Origin: Pseudomonas endophytica
GTDB taxonomy: Bacteria > Pseudomonadota > Gammaproteobacteria > Pseudomonadales > Pseudomonadaceae
Assembly: GCF_001411475.1 (NCBI RefSeq)
Contig: NZ_LLWH01000160.1
Coordinates: forward strand, 1 to 44,217
Direction of reading: 5' to 3'
DNA length: 44,217 nt
The position numbers and the translations under genes are program-made. Shown here one piece after another: positions 23,801-31,800 of this stretch (position 1 is its first letter; each line of letters begins with the position of its first letter). The notes beneath the pieces are model-generated. The model did not search any database and was not told where the DNA came from. It saw nothing but the letters and a program-made list of their open reading frames with translations.

Positions 23801-24699
23801 GGTTGGATCTGGCACGAGACAAGTCCGACGCAGCGCGCAATATGAGCGCAGATGAGTACAACCATAAGTTGGCTGCGATCAACAAGAGTGAATCCGACCT
23901 TAAGGAAACCACGCTCAGCAACTATGAGGATATGTCGGCTGCGCAAAGCGACTGGCGTAACGGTGCAACCTCAGCGTTTCAGAACTACTTGGACAGCGCG
24001 CGGGATGTTGCAGGGCAGACCAAGTCGCTATTCGGCAATGCGTTCAGCTCGATGGAAGACTCTGTCGTCAACTTCGCCATTACCGGGAAGGCTTCGTTTG
24101 CGGACTTTACTAAGTCGATTTTGGCCGATATGGCGCGGATTGCAGCTCGGCAGGCAGCTTCAGGGATTCTTAGCTCTATGGGGGGGCTTGGCGTCTCAGC
24201 TGTCGGTTCTTACTTTGGCGGGGGCGCTGCATCAGCAGGCTCTACTCAGGCTGGATATAGCCCTGAGGTCATTGGTGGGTGGTCGGGCATTGCACAGGCC
24301 AATGGCGGCGCTTGGGAGTCTGGTGTGCAGATGTTTGCAGACGGTGGCGCGTTCACCAACTCCATTGTCAGCAAACCCACTGCGTTCGGAATGGCCAACG
24401 GCCAAATCGGTGTGATGGGCGAGGATGGGGAGGAGGCGATTATGCCGCTGACCCGTACAGCAGGAGGCAAACTCGGGGTTAGGGCTGTGGGCGGTGCTGC
24501 TGGCGGGGGGACTACGGTCAGCCTCAGTATGCCCATCATGGTAATGACCGACGAAGAGTCAGGTCGTCCGGCAGGGGCTGAACTCGATACTGAGGTATTC
24601 CAGCGCAACATGCAGGAGCGGATGCGCACCGTTGCGCGGGAAGAAATCTCCAAATCTTGGCGTCAGGGCGGCATCAGCAGTCGAAATGTAAAAGGATGA
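20851..24699 (+). CDS. Tail tape measure protein
   Basis: A 1282-residue protein, the longest in the window, in the lambda gpH position. It is largely helical with coiled coils; a module 'DPLTKKLNELAAQEDKLAEARKAGLI' (about residue 65) recurs as 'DPLTQKLGKLEAREKALNDLYKTGEI' (about residue 297). A hydrophobic segment lies near residues 465-490 ('GLGMAALAVGVVAAAAAVGVLAYGYY'). The C-terminal third has 'AFSSMEDSVVNFAITGKASFADFTKSILADMARIAARQA', the lambda tail-tape-measure signature, then a Gly-rich end. At about 0.15 nm per residue the tail would be roughly 190 nm. It is probably processed near the C terminus as in lambda. Confidence 0.9.
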   Translation: MDIASLGIKVDSSDAANAVTDLDKLSQSGERAEKAAEGVASGFDRTADAARKQRQDLDSLLGKVDPLTKKLNELAAQEDKLAEARKAGLIGDAAYSNYQQKIEASLNSLLGLSGAQKVVGDSAADSASRIQELAQATVLAAESQRELSSVATGLSEAQQGLLTGSRALVGSYADSALGADRSAEAVERVAAASKRSGESAASEMAILGQLERAISSAAGSRENLSKANELYVKAQERGLLTVEEEIRLDTELEKAELKVEAARLKRTAAEQKEEQQKQRSIEAENRRIEALKRTVNGIDPLTQKLGKLEAREKALNDLYKTGEIDANGYAEALAKIGRDRAGLTEATGAFDKLNLSTKQSQQNVMQLINAVRTGDWTSGIRAVTQLGGGSVLGGIKEKFDTLFTGGAGAAVLGESLGDIAAKSKDVAEKAGEAGESISDLAEKSNTAAESTGNAKKGLEALSLSTGPVGLGMAALAVGVVAAAAAVGVLAYGYYQGSKEADAYNKSLILTGNYAGSSAGQLADLARQVSATNGTTGEAAATLAKLAGSSAIASSSFKEIADAAAAMEDATGRSVDATIAEFVKIAKDPVSAAKELNDQYHFLTASVYSQIVALKEQGNTTAATDLLTKTYAETVQDRSRQITENLGTIERAWKGIKDAAAGALDATLNIGRALTLEQQAQTLRDRIANNQGRGGRAAALGLDTRNKEKDKADLAFLELQIDAEKTKNKYLGDRRKIQDDAIDAQTKVDALTKSAWTNEQKRTEALKEYKKQLDDIRKANPDDARLNKGVVDKNIANINAKFKDPKAASAGAVDLTEFNTSQNAIKTILAEYANAQKELDALQKAGLISQEEFGWKRAGMIGNQKDEITAAYEAEIAALESAKARKTTSAVQSIELDKKIANARTDMVKAQKDADSQLEVLRVSEEGRINKQTQAVKSYTDALNQQNHALQLAGQRAALGIRQGDRQNALNGELNGIADRANQQRLDLARDKSDAARNMSADEYNHKLAAINKSESDLKETTLSNYEDMSAAQSDWRNGATSAFQNYLDSARDVAGQTKSLFGNAFSSMEDSVVNFAITGKASFADFTKSILADMARIAARQAASGILSSMGGLGVSAVGSYFGGGAASAGSTQAGYSPEVIGGWSGIAQANGGAWESGVQMFADGGAFTNSIVSKPTAFGMANGQIGVMGEDGEEAIMPLTRTAGGKLGVRAVGGAAGGGTTVSLSMPIMVMTDEESGRPAGAELDTEVFQRNMQERMRTVAREEISKSWRQGGISSRNVKG

Positions 24700-24702
24700 T
24701 TT

Positions 24703-25041
24703 ATGGCAATCGAGCGATTCACTTGGGCAATCGACAAGGGCGCAGAGGGGGATATCACTCACCGGGTTAGAACCAAGCAATTCGGTGACGGTTACGCACA
24801 ATCGGTCGGTGATGGAATCAACAACAAATCCCAAGCTTGGCCGGTGACCTTTACCGGAACGAAGGAGCGCATCAAGGAGGTTATGGCCTTCATCGACCGG
24901 CACAAAGGAGCAAAAGCCTTTCTGTGGGTGCCACCACTCGGCGATTTGGGGTTATACAAGTGCACCGGTTACAAGCCCGCGCACCGCGGCGGCCAAATGT
25001 ACGCAATCACGACTACTTTCGAACAAGCCTTCCACCCCTGA
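24703..25041 (+). CDS. Minor tail protein (gpM-like)
   Basis: A 112-residue protein of the phage minor tail family: 'KQFGDGYAQSVGDGINNKSQAWPVTFTG' and 'FIDRHKGAKAFLWVPPLGDLGLYKCTGYK' are typical of lambda gpM relatives. It is part of the tail-tip complex that caps the tube and lies directly between tape measure and gpL genes, as in lambda. Confidence 0.85.
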   Translation: MAIERFTWAIDKGAEGDITHRVRTKQFGDGYAQSVGDGINNKSQAWPVTFTGTKERIKEVMAFIDRHKGAKAFLWVPPLGDLGLYKCTGYKPAHRGGQMYAITTTFEQAFHP

Positions 25042-25052
25042 GATAACCCCCC

Positions 25053-25904
25053 ATGGCATTGATCACGGACATCCAGAAACTGGAGCCCGGCGACGAGATT
25101 CGTCTGTTTGAAATAGACGGGAGCGAATATGGCGCCGATATCCTTCGCTTCCACGGGCATGCGATACCCCACGAGCCCGAAGAGCTAGACCCGGACGGAC
25201 CTTCACTGTCGTTGGACTTTGTGGGTAACCAGTACGGTATTGATGACCAGAAAGGGGCTTCCCTGACACTGGACTTTGCGGGCAATTACTACAGCGCGGA
25301 CAACGGTATGGAGCTGGCCGCCAAGTCCATCTGGTGGCAGGGCAACGAGTACGCTGCGTGGCCCGTCAACATAGAAGGCATTGGCGCTGACAGTGACGGG
25401 ACGGCCTCGCGTCCGACGCTGGTTGCGGGCAACGTCAACGGTCGAGTCACGGCGTTGTGCTTGGCGTTTGAGGATCTGCTCAAGTTCAAGCTCACCGTGC
25501 GCGAAACCATGGCGAAGTACTTGGACGCAAACAACTTCTACGGCGGCAACCCAACTGCTGACCCAACCCAAGAGGCGCTGGAAATCTGGTTTATCGACCA
25601 GAAGACCGGCGAAGACGGCGAGCAAGTGCAGTGGGAATTGTCATCACCGGGCGAGATCGACAACCACGGCTTGCCCGGCAGGCAAATGACGACGTTTTGC
25701 CACTGGGCAATGACTGGCGGTTATCGCGGTCCGAACTGCGGCTACACCGGAGGGCTGATGTTTGACGATGAGGACAACCCAACGGACGACCCCAGCAAGG
25801 ACATCTGCAAGGGCGGCCTGTCGTCCTGCAAATTGCGCTTCGGCGAAAACGAAGAACTCAGTCATGGCGGTTATCCCGCTGTATCTCTCATAGCGCGGAG
25901 TTGA
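25053..25904 (+). CDS. Minor tail protein (gpL-like), with an inserted repeat
   Basis: A 283-residue tail-tip protein; lambda gpL has 232. The C-terminal region carries four Cys ('TTFCHWAMTGG..GPNCGY', 'DICKGGLSSCKLRFG'), the ligands for the iron-sulphur cluster known in gpL. The N-terminal 'LITDIQKLEPGDEIRLFEIDG' is typical. The extra length is mainly near residues 48-90, where 'SLSLDFVGNQYG' is followed by 'SLTLDFAGNYYS', two diverged copies of one unit. Gene order gpM-gpL-gpK is conserved. Confidence 0.87.
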   Translation: MALITDIQKLEPGDEIRLFEIDGSEYGADILRFHGHAIPHEPEELDPDGPSLSLDFVGNQYGIDDQKGASLTLDFAGNYYSADNGMELAAKSIWWQGNEYAAWPVNIEGIGADSDGTASRPTLVAGNVNGRVTALCLAFEDLLKFKLTVRETMAKYLDANNFYGGNPTADPTQEALEIWFIDQKTGEDGEQVQWELSSPGEIDNHGLPGRQMTTFCHWAMTGGYRGPNCGYTGGLMFDDEDNPTDDPSKDICKGGLSSCKLRFGENEELSHGGYPAVSLIARS

Positions 25905-25906
25905 CC

Positions 25907-26671
25907 ATGCGCAAAAACATTTTAAGCGCCATTCAGGCGCATGCGGCGGGTGAGTACCCGAAAGAGTGCTGCGGGTTGCTGCTGATCGTAGGACGCAAAG
26001 AGCAGTATTTCCCGTGCCGCAATACTGCCACGGAGCCAAACGAAGAGTTCCGGCTCGATCCTGAGGATTACGCCGCGGCGGAAGACTTGGGCGAGGTCAT
26101 CGCAATTGTTCACTCGCACCCGGACGCCACCAGCCGACCGTCACCGCATGATCTGGCCATGTGCGAAGCAACGGCCTTGCCTTGGCACATTTTGAGCTGG
26201 CCCGAAGGGGATTTGCGCACGATCACGCCGACCGGACATACGCCGCTGCTCAAGCGCCCGTTTGTTCATGGGGCGTGGGACTGTTTTGCAGTTGTGAGAG
26301 ATTTCTATGTGCGAGCGATGGGCATTGAACTGCCAAACTATCAGCGCGAGGACGGCTGGTGGGAGAGTGCGGGTAACGTCAGCCTGTACGAGGCTCACTA
26401 CGAAGCGGCAGGCTTTGTGCGGGTCAACCAGCCACAGCGCGGAGACATGATCGTCATGGCGATCGGGCGGACGGCGCACCCGAATCATGCCGGGATTTAC
26501 CTTGGCGGTGATCCGGCGTTACCTGGTGAAGAGTCTGATGTGTACGGGCCGGGGCCGTTTTTGCTGCATCACCTTTATGGGCGACCGTCTGAAGTGATCG
26601 TCTATGGCGGGCCTTGGCTGGATCGCACACGCCTAATCCTCAGGCATAAAGATGTAATCAAAACATGTTAG
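25907..26671 (+). CDS. Tail-tip peptidase (gpK-like): JAMM plus NlpC/P60
   Basis: A 254-residue protein. The ATG at 25907 is preceded by GGAG at six bases; a TTG two codons earlier is less likely. Residues 1-115 are a JAMM/Mov34 metalloprotease: Glu20, 'HSHPD' (His69, His71) and Asp82. Residues 116-254 are an NlpC/P60 cysteine peptidase: Cys126 in 'WDCFAVVRDFY' and His194 in 'HPNHAGIYLG'. Lambda gpK has the same two domains and is needed for tail-tip assembly, probably also for cutting peptidoglycan on entry. The end overlaps a convergent reverse-strand gene. Confidence 0.9.
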   Translation: MRKNILSAIQAHAAGEYPKECCGLLLIVGRKEQYFPCRNTATEPNEEFRLDPEDYAAAEDLGEVIAIVHSHPDATSRPSPHDLAMCEATALPWHILSWPEGDLRTITPTGHTPLLKRPFVHGAWDCFAVVRDFYVRAMGIELPNYQREDGWWESAGNVSLYEAHYEAAGFVRVNQPQRGDMIVMAIGRTAHPNHAGIYLGGDPALPGEESDVYGPGPFLLHHLYGRPSEVIVYGGPWLDRTRLILRHKDVIKTC

Positions 26672-27393
26672 TTACTTGGTGAGTACGGCTCAGATCGAAG
26701 GTCCCATGTACGGCTATCTTCGTAACAACGGTGGAATTGAAAGGCGCTATGCTCTCGATGAACTTTAGGTAGCTTTCCTTCGTAGTCTTCGTGCAGTGCT
26801 AAAAAATACTTAGCTCCTAGATACACAGCTTTTATGGCGGTTTGAGGGATTTCAAAATCCTCGAATCTGATTTGAGGCTTGTTGTCGATGCGACGTGCGA
26901 CTCGAATTTCCTCTTCATAAGACCAATGGAGTGACTTATATAGAAAAAGTCTTTCCAGCATGAGCCTGTCATTCATCGCTGTTAACTCACCGTGGTAGGG
27001 CAGTAGGTCACCCTCAACTGTTGGCCTCACGGTTGTGTAAATTATATTTCCTCTGCTAGCTGTGATGATGTTTGTTAAGGCACATTCCAATCCGGCCTCC
27101 TCAGCGTCAATGGCTACTACCCCTCCTTGATGGTTGCTGCCATAGTGGGCCCACATCAGAGGGTTCAAGGGGTTACGCGTCAGTGACAGTACTCCGATGG
27201 CATTCCGAATGGCGAATAACTTGTCGGCGTTAGCTGAACCGCAAGCTCGAATATTCAAGCCTTGCACGATGCGTCCAGCGGAGGAGGAACAATCAAAAGG
27301 GTCATTGAAATTCACTGGTTTCGTAAAGCGAATAGTGCAATTACGCAAGCACGCGTCCAAGCCTTCTAGGCTCATGTATTTGTAGACGAGCAT
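26668..27393 (-). CDS. DUF2971 protein (reverse-strand cargo gene)
   Basis: A 241-residue protein with an excellent ribosome site (AAGGAG six bases before ATG). DUF2971 blocks are clear: 'YKYMSLEGLDACLRNCTIRFTKPVNFNDPFDC', 'LSLTRNPLNPLMWAHYGSNHQGGVVAID' and 'YKSLHWSYEEEIRVARR'. The family has no established biochemical function, though conserved Asn, Asp, His and Glu suggest an enzyme. It is convergent with gpK, overlapping by four bases, and lies where lambda has only gpK-gpI, so it was inserted. Its AT-rich codon use differs from the tail genes. A role in protecting the lysogen is plausible but unproven. Confidence 0.75.
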   Translation of the reverse strand: MLVYKYMSLEGLDACLRNCTIRFTKPVNFNDPFDCSSSAGRIVQGLNIRACGSANADKLFAIRNAIGVLSLTRNPLNPLMWAHYGSNHQGGVVAIDAEEAGLECALTNIITASRGNIIYTTVRPTVEGDLLPYHGELTAMNDRLMLERLFLYKSLHWSYEEEIRVARRIDNKPQIRFEDFEIPQTAIKAVYLGAKYFLALHEDYEGKLPKVHREHSAFQFHRCYEDSRTWDLRSEPYSPSN

Positions 27394-27580
27394 CTCAACT
27401 CCTTAGATATTGAGTTAATGAATCAGTAGGGGCTAATGAGTCTAAATGTGCGTGAATTAGATATAAAGATCGCTTCTTTTTCTGTTGTTGAATCCCAAAG
27501 ACCATATGCAGCTTGTATGACACTTCGCTCGAAACTCGAGCTACTTTGTTGAAATTTGGTACCTGCTTGATACTCAGCTC

Positions 27581-27599
27581 AGCCCGCGCTGGGCTTTTT
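27581..27599 (+). terminator. Intrinsic terminator before the lipoprotein gene
   Basis: Stem AGCCC / GGGCT with a five-base loop and five T. It follows the gpK/DUF2971 convergent region on the plus strand. Confidence 0.6.
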
Positions 27600-27648
27600 G
27601 CATCTACCCTCCAATGCTAAAGTCTCGACAAACCTAAGAGGGAGCGAC

Positions 27649-28038
27649 ATGCGGATTCTGATAGCGGCGGTAACAGTAGCGATGCTGGCGGGGTGTGCAA
27701 CCTCGCCAATTTCAGCTGACAAAGCAGATCCAGTTCCAAAGGATAGGTTTTATGCTTTTGGGGGTGCATCGGACTCTGAGCTGGTAGTTACCCGGGATTC
27801 CGGGTTCTCGGGGTCGGGATGCAAGCTTCGCTTTCACATTGATGGAAAGGCTGCAGCCGATTTTTACTCCGGTGAAGTCGCCCGGTTTGGTGTTACTCAG
27901 GGGCATCACGTGTTAGCAGTAGAGCCCGTCGGCATTTGCGGCGGTAGCGGTATATATGAAGCCGAGGTAACTGTGGTTAAAGGAGAATCTGTGCGACGCA
28001 GAATCTCTGGGGTGAGCGTTTACCCCACAACATTCTGA
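27649..28038 (+). CDS. Phage-encoded outer lipoprotein (cargo gene)
   Basis: A 129-residue protein from ATG 27649 with GAGGGAG upstream; an earlier in-frame ATG lacks a ribosome site. The N terminus is a lipoprotein signal ending in lipobox LAGC, Cys16. Residue 17 is Ala, not Asp, so transfer to the outer membrane is expected. The mature part ('ELVVTRDSGFSGSGCKLRFHIDGKAAADFYSGEVARFGVTQGHHVLAVEPVGICGGSG') is a small beta-sandwich with Cys pairs, a type seen as stand-alone lipoproteins in Pseudomonas and its phages. By analogy with Cor, Llp and Bor it may block a receptor or alter the lysogen surface; not shown. Confidence 0.72.
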   Translation: MRILIAAVTVAMLAGCATSPISADKADPVPKDRFYAFGGASDSELVVTRDSGFSGSGCKLRFHIDGKAAADFYSGEVARFGVTQGHHVLAVEPVGICGGSGIYEAEVTVVKGESVRRRISGVSVYPTTF

Positions 28039-28158
28039 AAGTAGCACACTGAGCCTAGTAGTAAGCTCGCACTGGGCCACGATGGCCGGCTTCCCGTTGA
28101 TCGTTGTTACCAATACGACCGTCGAGGAAATTCTCGAAGTGAATAGAGTTTTATCAAG

Positions 28159-28179
28159 CCGCCTACGGGCGGTTTTTTT
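28159..28179 (+). terminator. Intrinsic terminator after the lipoprotein gene
   Basis: CCGCC / GGCGG hairpin with a tight TACG loop and seven T, directly before the gpI ribosome site. Confidence 0.75.
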
Positions 28180-28196
28180 ATAGTTCGGAGAAAGCC

Positions 28197-28814
28197 ATGT
28201 TGATGAGTGCCATCGAGTATCAACCCCTTACGACCATCAAGCTGTATGGAAGTCTCCGACAGTTTGGGCGAGAGTTTAAACTCAGCGTTCGATCTCCTGC
28301 TGAGGCAGTTAAGGCTCTGTGTGTTCAGGTGCCAGGCTTTGAGCGGTTTATCTCTAATGCCAAGTCCAGGGGGATGGAGTTTGCCATCTTTAGGGGCGTT
28401 AAAAATATTGAGGAAAAGGAGCTGGATTACAGTGGTATTGGTGAAATCCGGATTGCTCCCGTTATCACCGGAAGCAAGCGCGCCGGACTTTTGCAGACGA
28501 TAGTCGGTGTTGCCTTAATTGCTGCTGTGGCTATTTTTGCCCCTGCTGGACTTGGAGCCATAGGCGCGGGAGGAGGCTGGGGCATAGCTGGTGCAGTCGG
28601 CGTTTCGATGGCCATCGGCGGCGTAATCCAAATGCTTAGCCCCCAAGCGCAAGGGATCAAAACCAGCGCAGCCCCCGAAAACACTCCCGGCTACGCATTC
28701 GGCAGCGGCAAGAACACCACTGCCTCCGGCAATCCAGTGCCCCTCTGTTACGGCCGTCGGCGCTGGGGCGGGGCAATCATCAGTGCTGCTATTTACGCTG
28801 AAGATCAGATGTAG
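28197..28814 (+). CDS. Tail assembly protein (gpI-like)
   Basis: A 205-residue protein with GGAG six bases before the start. The N-terminal half is ubiquitin-like ('TTIKLYGSLRQFGREFKLSVRSPAEAVKALCVQVPGF'). A hydrophobic Gly/Ala stretch follows (residues 100-150), and a C-terminal 'NTTASGNPVPLCYGRRRWGGAIISAAIYAED', as in lambda gpI. It is needed for tail-tip assembly and is probably not in the virion. It is separated from gpK by two cargo genes, while in lambda the two are adjacent. Confidence 0.87.
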   Translation: MLMSAIEYQPLTTIKLYGSLRQFGREFKLSVRSPAEAVKALCVQVPGFERFISNAKSRGMEFAIFRGVKNIEEKELDYSGIGEIRIAPVITGSKRAGLLQTIVGVALIAAVAIFAPAGLGAIGAGGGWGIAGAVGVSMAIGGVIQMLSPQAQGIKTSAAPENTPGYAFGSGKNTTASGNPVPLCYGRRRWGGAIISAAIYAEDQM

Positions 28815-28832
28815 ATACCAACGAACACCGCG

Positions 28833-28855
28833 CCGCCTCTAAGGCGGTTTTTTTT
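28833..28855 (+). terminator. Intrinsic terminator between gpI and gpJ genes
   Basis: CCGCC / GGCGG hairpin with a five-base loop followed by eight T. Confidence 0.75.
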
Positions 28856-28870
28856 CGCCTGGAGGAAAGT

Positions 28871-31800
28871 ATGGGCGCAGCACAGTTAATCGACATCAGC
28901 GGCGCCAAGGGCGGATCAGACAAGCCAAAGACGCCAAGTGAAGCTCCAGACAGCCTTCGTTCCATTGCTTTGGCGAAGATGCTTATCGCAGTAGGAGAGG
29001 GCGAATTTGACGGCACACCCACGGCCAAAAACATCTTTCTCGACAACACTCCGTTGCAGGACGAACAAGGCAATTACAACTTCCCCAATGTAAAGTGGGA
29101 GTGGCGCACCGGATCCGTTGAGCAACCCTATATCCCTGGCATTCCCTCGGTAGAGAACGAAACCGCCCTAGGCATCGAGCTTCGTAGCGGTACACCTTGG
29201 GTGAGGGCTATCAGCAATACTCAGCTTTCCGCTGTGCGTCTTCGTTTTGCTTGGCCAACGCTGCAGTCGATAGATGACAGCAGCAACATCAACGGTTACC
29301 GGATTGAGTACAAGGTTGAGTTGTCCACGGATGGAGGCGCCTATAAGGAAGTGCTGAGTGAGGCCGTAGACGGCAAGACCACCAGCACTTACGAGCGCAC
29401 GCGGCGTATTGACTTGCCAAAGGCGGCGAGCGGCTGGCTGCTACGGGTGACCCGGATCACCGTTAACCAGAACAACAACAAAATCGCCGACACCATGCAA
29501 ATCGCCGGTTTCACTGAGGTCATCGACGCCAAGCTGCGCTATCCAAATACCGCGCTGCTCTACATTGAGTTTTCAGCCGAGCAGTTCCGCAACATCCCGG
29601 CAATCACGGTCGAGTGCGATGCGCGCAAAATGCCGGTGCCGAGCAATTACGACCCTCGTACCCGAACCTACATCGGTGTGTGGGATGGCACCTTCAAACA
29701 GGCATGGACCGACAATCCAGTCTGGATGACCTACGACATCACCGTGAATGATCGGTTTGGCCTTGGCCGCCGAATCAAACCTTGGCAGGTCGACAAGTGG
29801 GAGTTGTACCGCATTGCTCAGTATTGCGACCAGTTGGTGCCCGATGGGAAGGGTGGGATGGAGCCGCGTTTTATCTGCAACCTGAACCTGCAAAGCAAGG
29901 CAGACGCTTGGTCGCTTCTGCGGGATATTTCTGCAATTTACCGCGGCATGACTTACTGGGCCCAAGGCCAAGTGTTCTCATTGTCGGACATGCCGCGTGC
30001 GACAGACTTCGATTTCGCCTACACCCGAGCCAATGTCATAGACGGCAAGTTCACCTATGGTGGCGCATCAGAGCGTACACGCTATAGCCGCGCCCTTATC
30101 AGCTACGACAACCCGGCCAACAATTACGACACCGACGTCACCGCGGTGACTGACAGCAAGTTGCAGCGCCGCTATGGCGACAACCTTCTTGAGATCAGCG
30201 CCATTGGCTGTACGCGGGAATCCGAGGCGCAGCGCCGTGGTAAGTGGGCGTTACTGACCAACGCCAAAGATCGGGCGGTTACGTTCAGGACGGGCCTAGC
30301 CGGGCGTATTCCATTGCCTGGCTACGTCATTCCGATTGCTGACGAGTTGATTGCAGGGCGTCCGGTAGGTGGTCTTGTCTCGGCGGTCAGCGGCAGGATC
30401 ATCACCTTGGACCGTGACACCTCAGCTAAGCCCGGTGATCGTCTGATTCTCAACTTGCCAGATGGCAAGTGTGAAGGTCGTACAGTTCAGATGGTCAGCG
30501 GGCGTAAGCTTACGGTTACCACGGCCTACTCCGTCGCGCCTGAGCCAGAACTGGTTTGGTGCTTAGATGCTGATGATCTGGCGGTTCCGCTTTACCGTGT
30601 TACCAGCGTGTCTCGGCCTGAGCCTGGCGTCTTCGAAATCTCGGCCGTGCAGTACGACCCGAGCAAGTTTGCGCATATCGACACCGGCGCCCGCCTAGAA
30701 GAACGACCTATCAGTGTGATTCCAATCACTGTTGTGCCGCCACCGGCGAGCGTGACGCTGACATCAAACTCTGCAATTGCCCAAGGCTTGGCTGTAACCA
30801 CCATGACCATTGCTTGGGCGTCTGTACCTGGCGCCGTGGCCTACGATGTGGAGTGGCGCAAGGACAGTGGTAACTGGATCAAGATGCAGCGTACCGGTGC
30901 GTCCAGTGTTGACGTGACAGGTATTTATGCGGGCGCGTACTTGGCCAGAGTACGTGCGGTTAGCTCGTTCGATATTTCCTCGATTTGGAAGTCATCGCAA
31001 CTGACCAATCTCAAGGGCAAGGAAGGCTTGCCACCGGCAGTCAGCTTCTTGACGACACAAAGCTTGCTATTCGAAATCGGCCTCAAGTGGGGCTTCCCAG
31101 CAGGTGCAGAGGACACCCAGAGAACGGAGATCTGGTACAGCAAATCTAACAACCTTGGGACTGCCGCCAAGCTGTCGGATCTGGCCTTTCCCCAGAGCGA
31201 CTTCAAACTGCAAAGCCTGACCGCAGGCGCTCAGTTCTTCTTCTGGGCGCGGCTGGTCGATCGTACCGGCAACATCGGGCCGTTTTACCCGGTGAAAGAC
31301 GGCGTGATGGGGCAGGCCAGCGCCGATGCGGGCCCGATTTTGGAGATGATCGCTGGGCAGATTGGCGAGACGGAACTGGGCAAACACTTGCTGGATCGAG
31401 TCGACCTGATCGACGGCGATGGGCCGGGCTCTGTGAATGGACGTCTCAATGAGGCCAAGAAGGAACTGGAAGGCCTGATCGACGAAATTACCGACGCACT
31501 GGAGTACGACGACACCAAAACCTACGCCTCGGGCGAAGTGGTGCGCTTGGGTAATCGACTGTTTCAGGCGATCGCAGCCACTACCGGCAATCCGCCGCCG
31601 AACGCGACTTACTGGCTCGACATTGGCACTTTGGCCGAAACCACCAACGCGCTTGTGCTGCAAGTGCAAAAGAACTCGGCCAGCATCATCGAACAGGACG
31701 GCAAGATTACTGCGCAGGCCGAGCAGCTCAGCGCGATCAACGCCAAGGTGACTGATCCGGTGACCGGGCTTGAAGCCACGGCCAGCGGGTTGAGTTCGCT

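Noticed and set aside
28082..28183. 33-residue frame MAGFPLIVVTNTTVEEILEV and onward before gpI
   Set aside because: It has no ribosome site and its last codons run through the terminator hairpin at 28159-28179, so it is probably not a gene.
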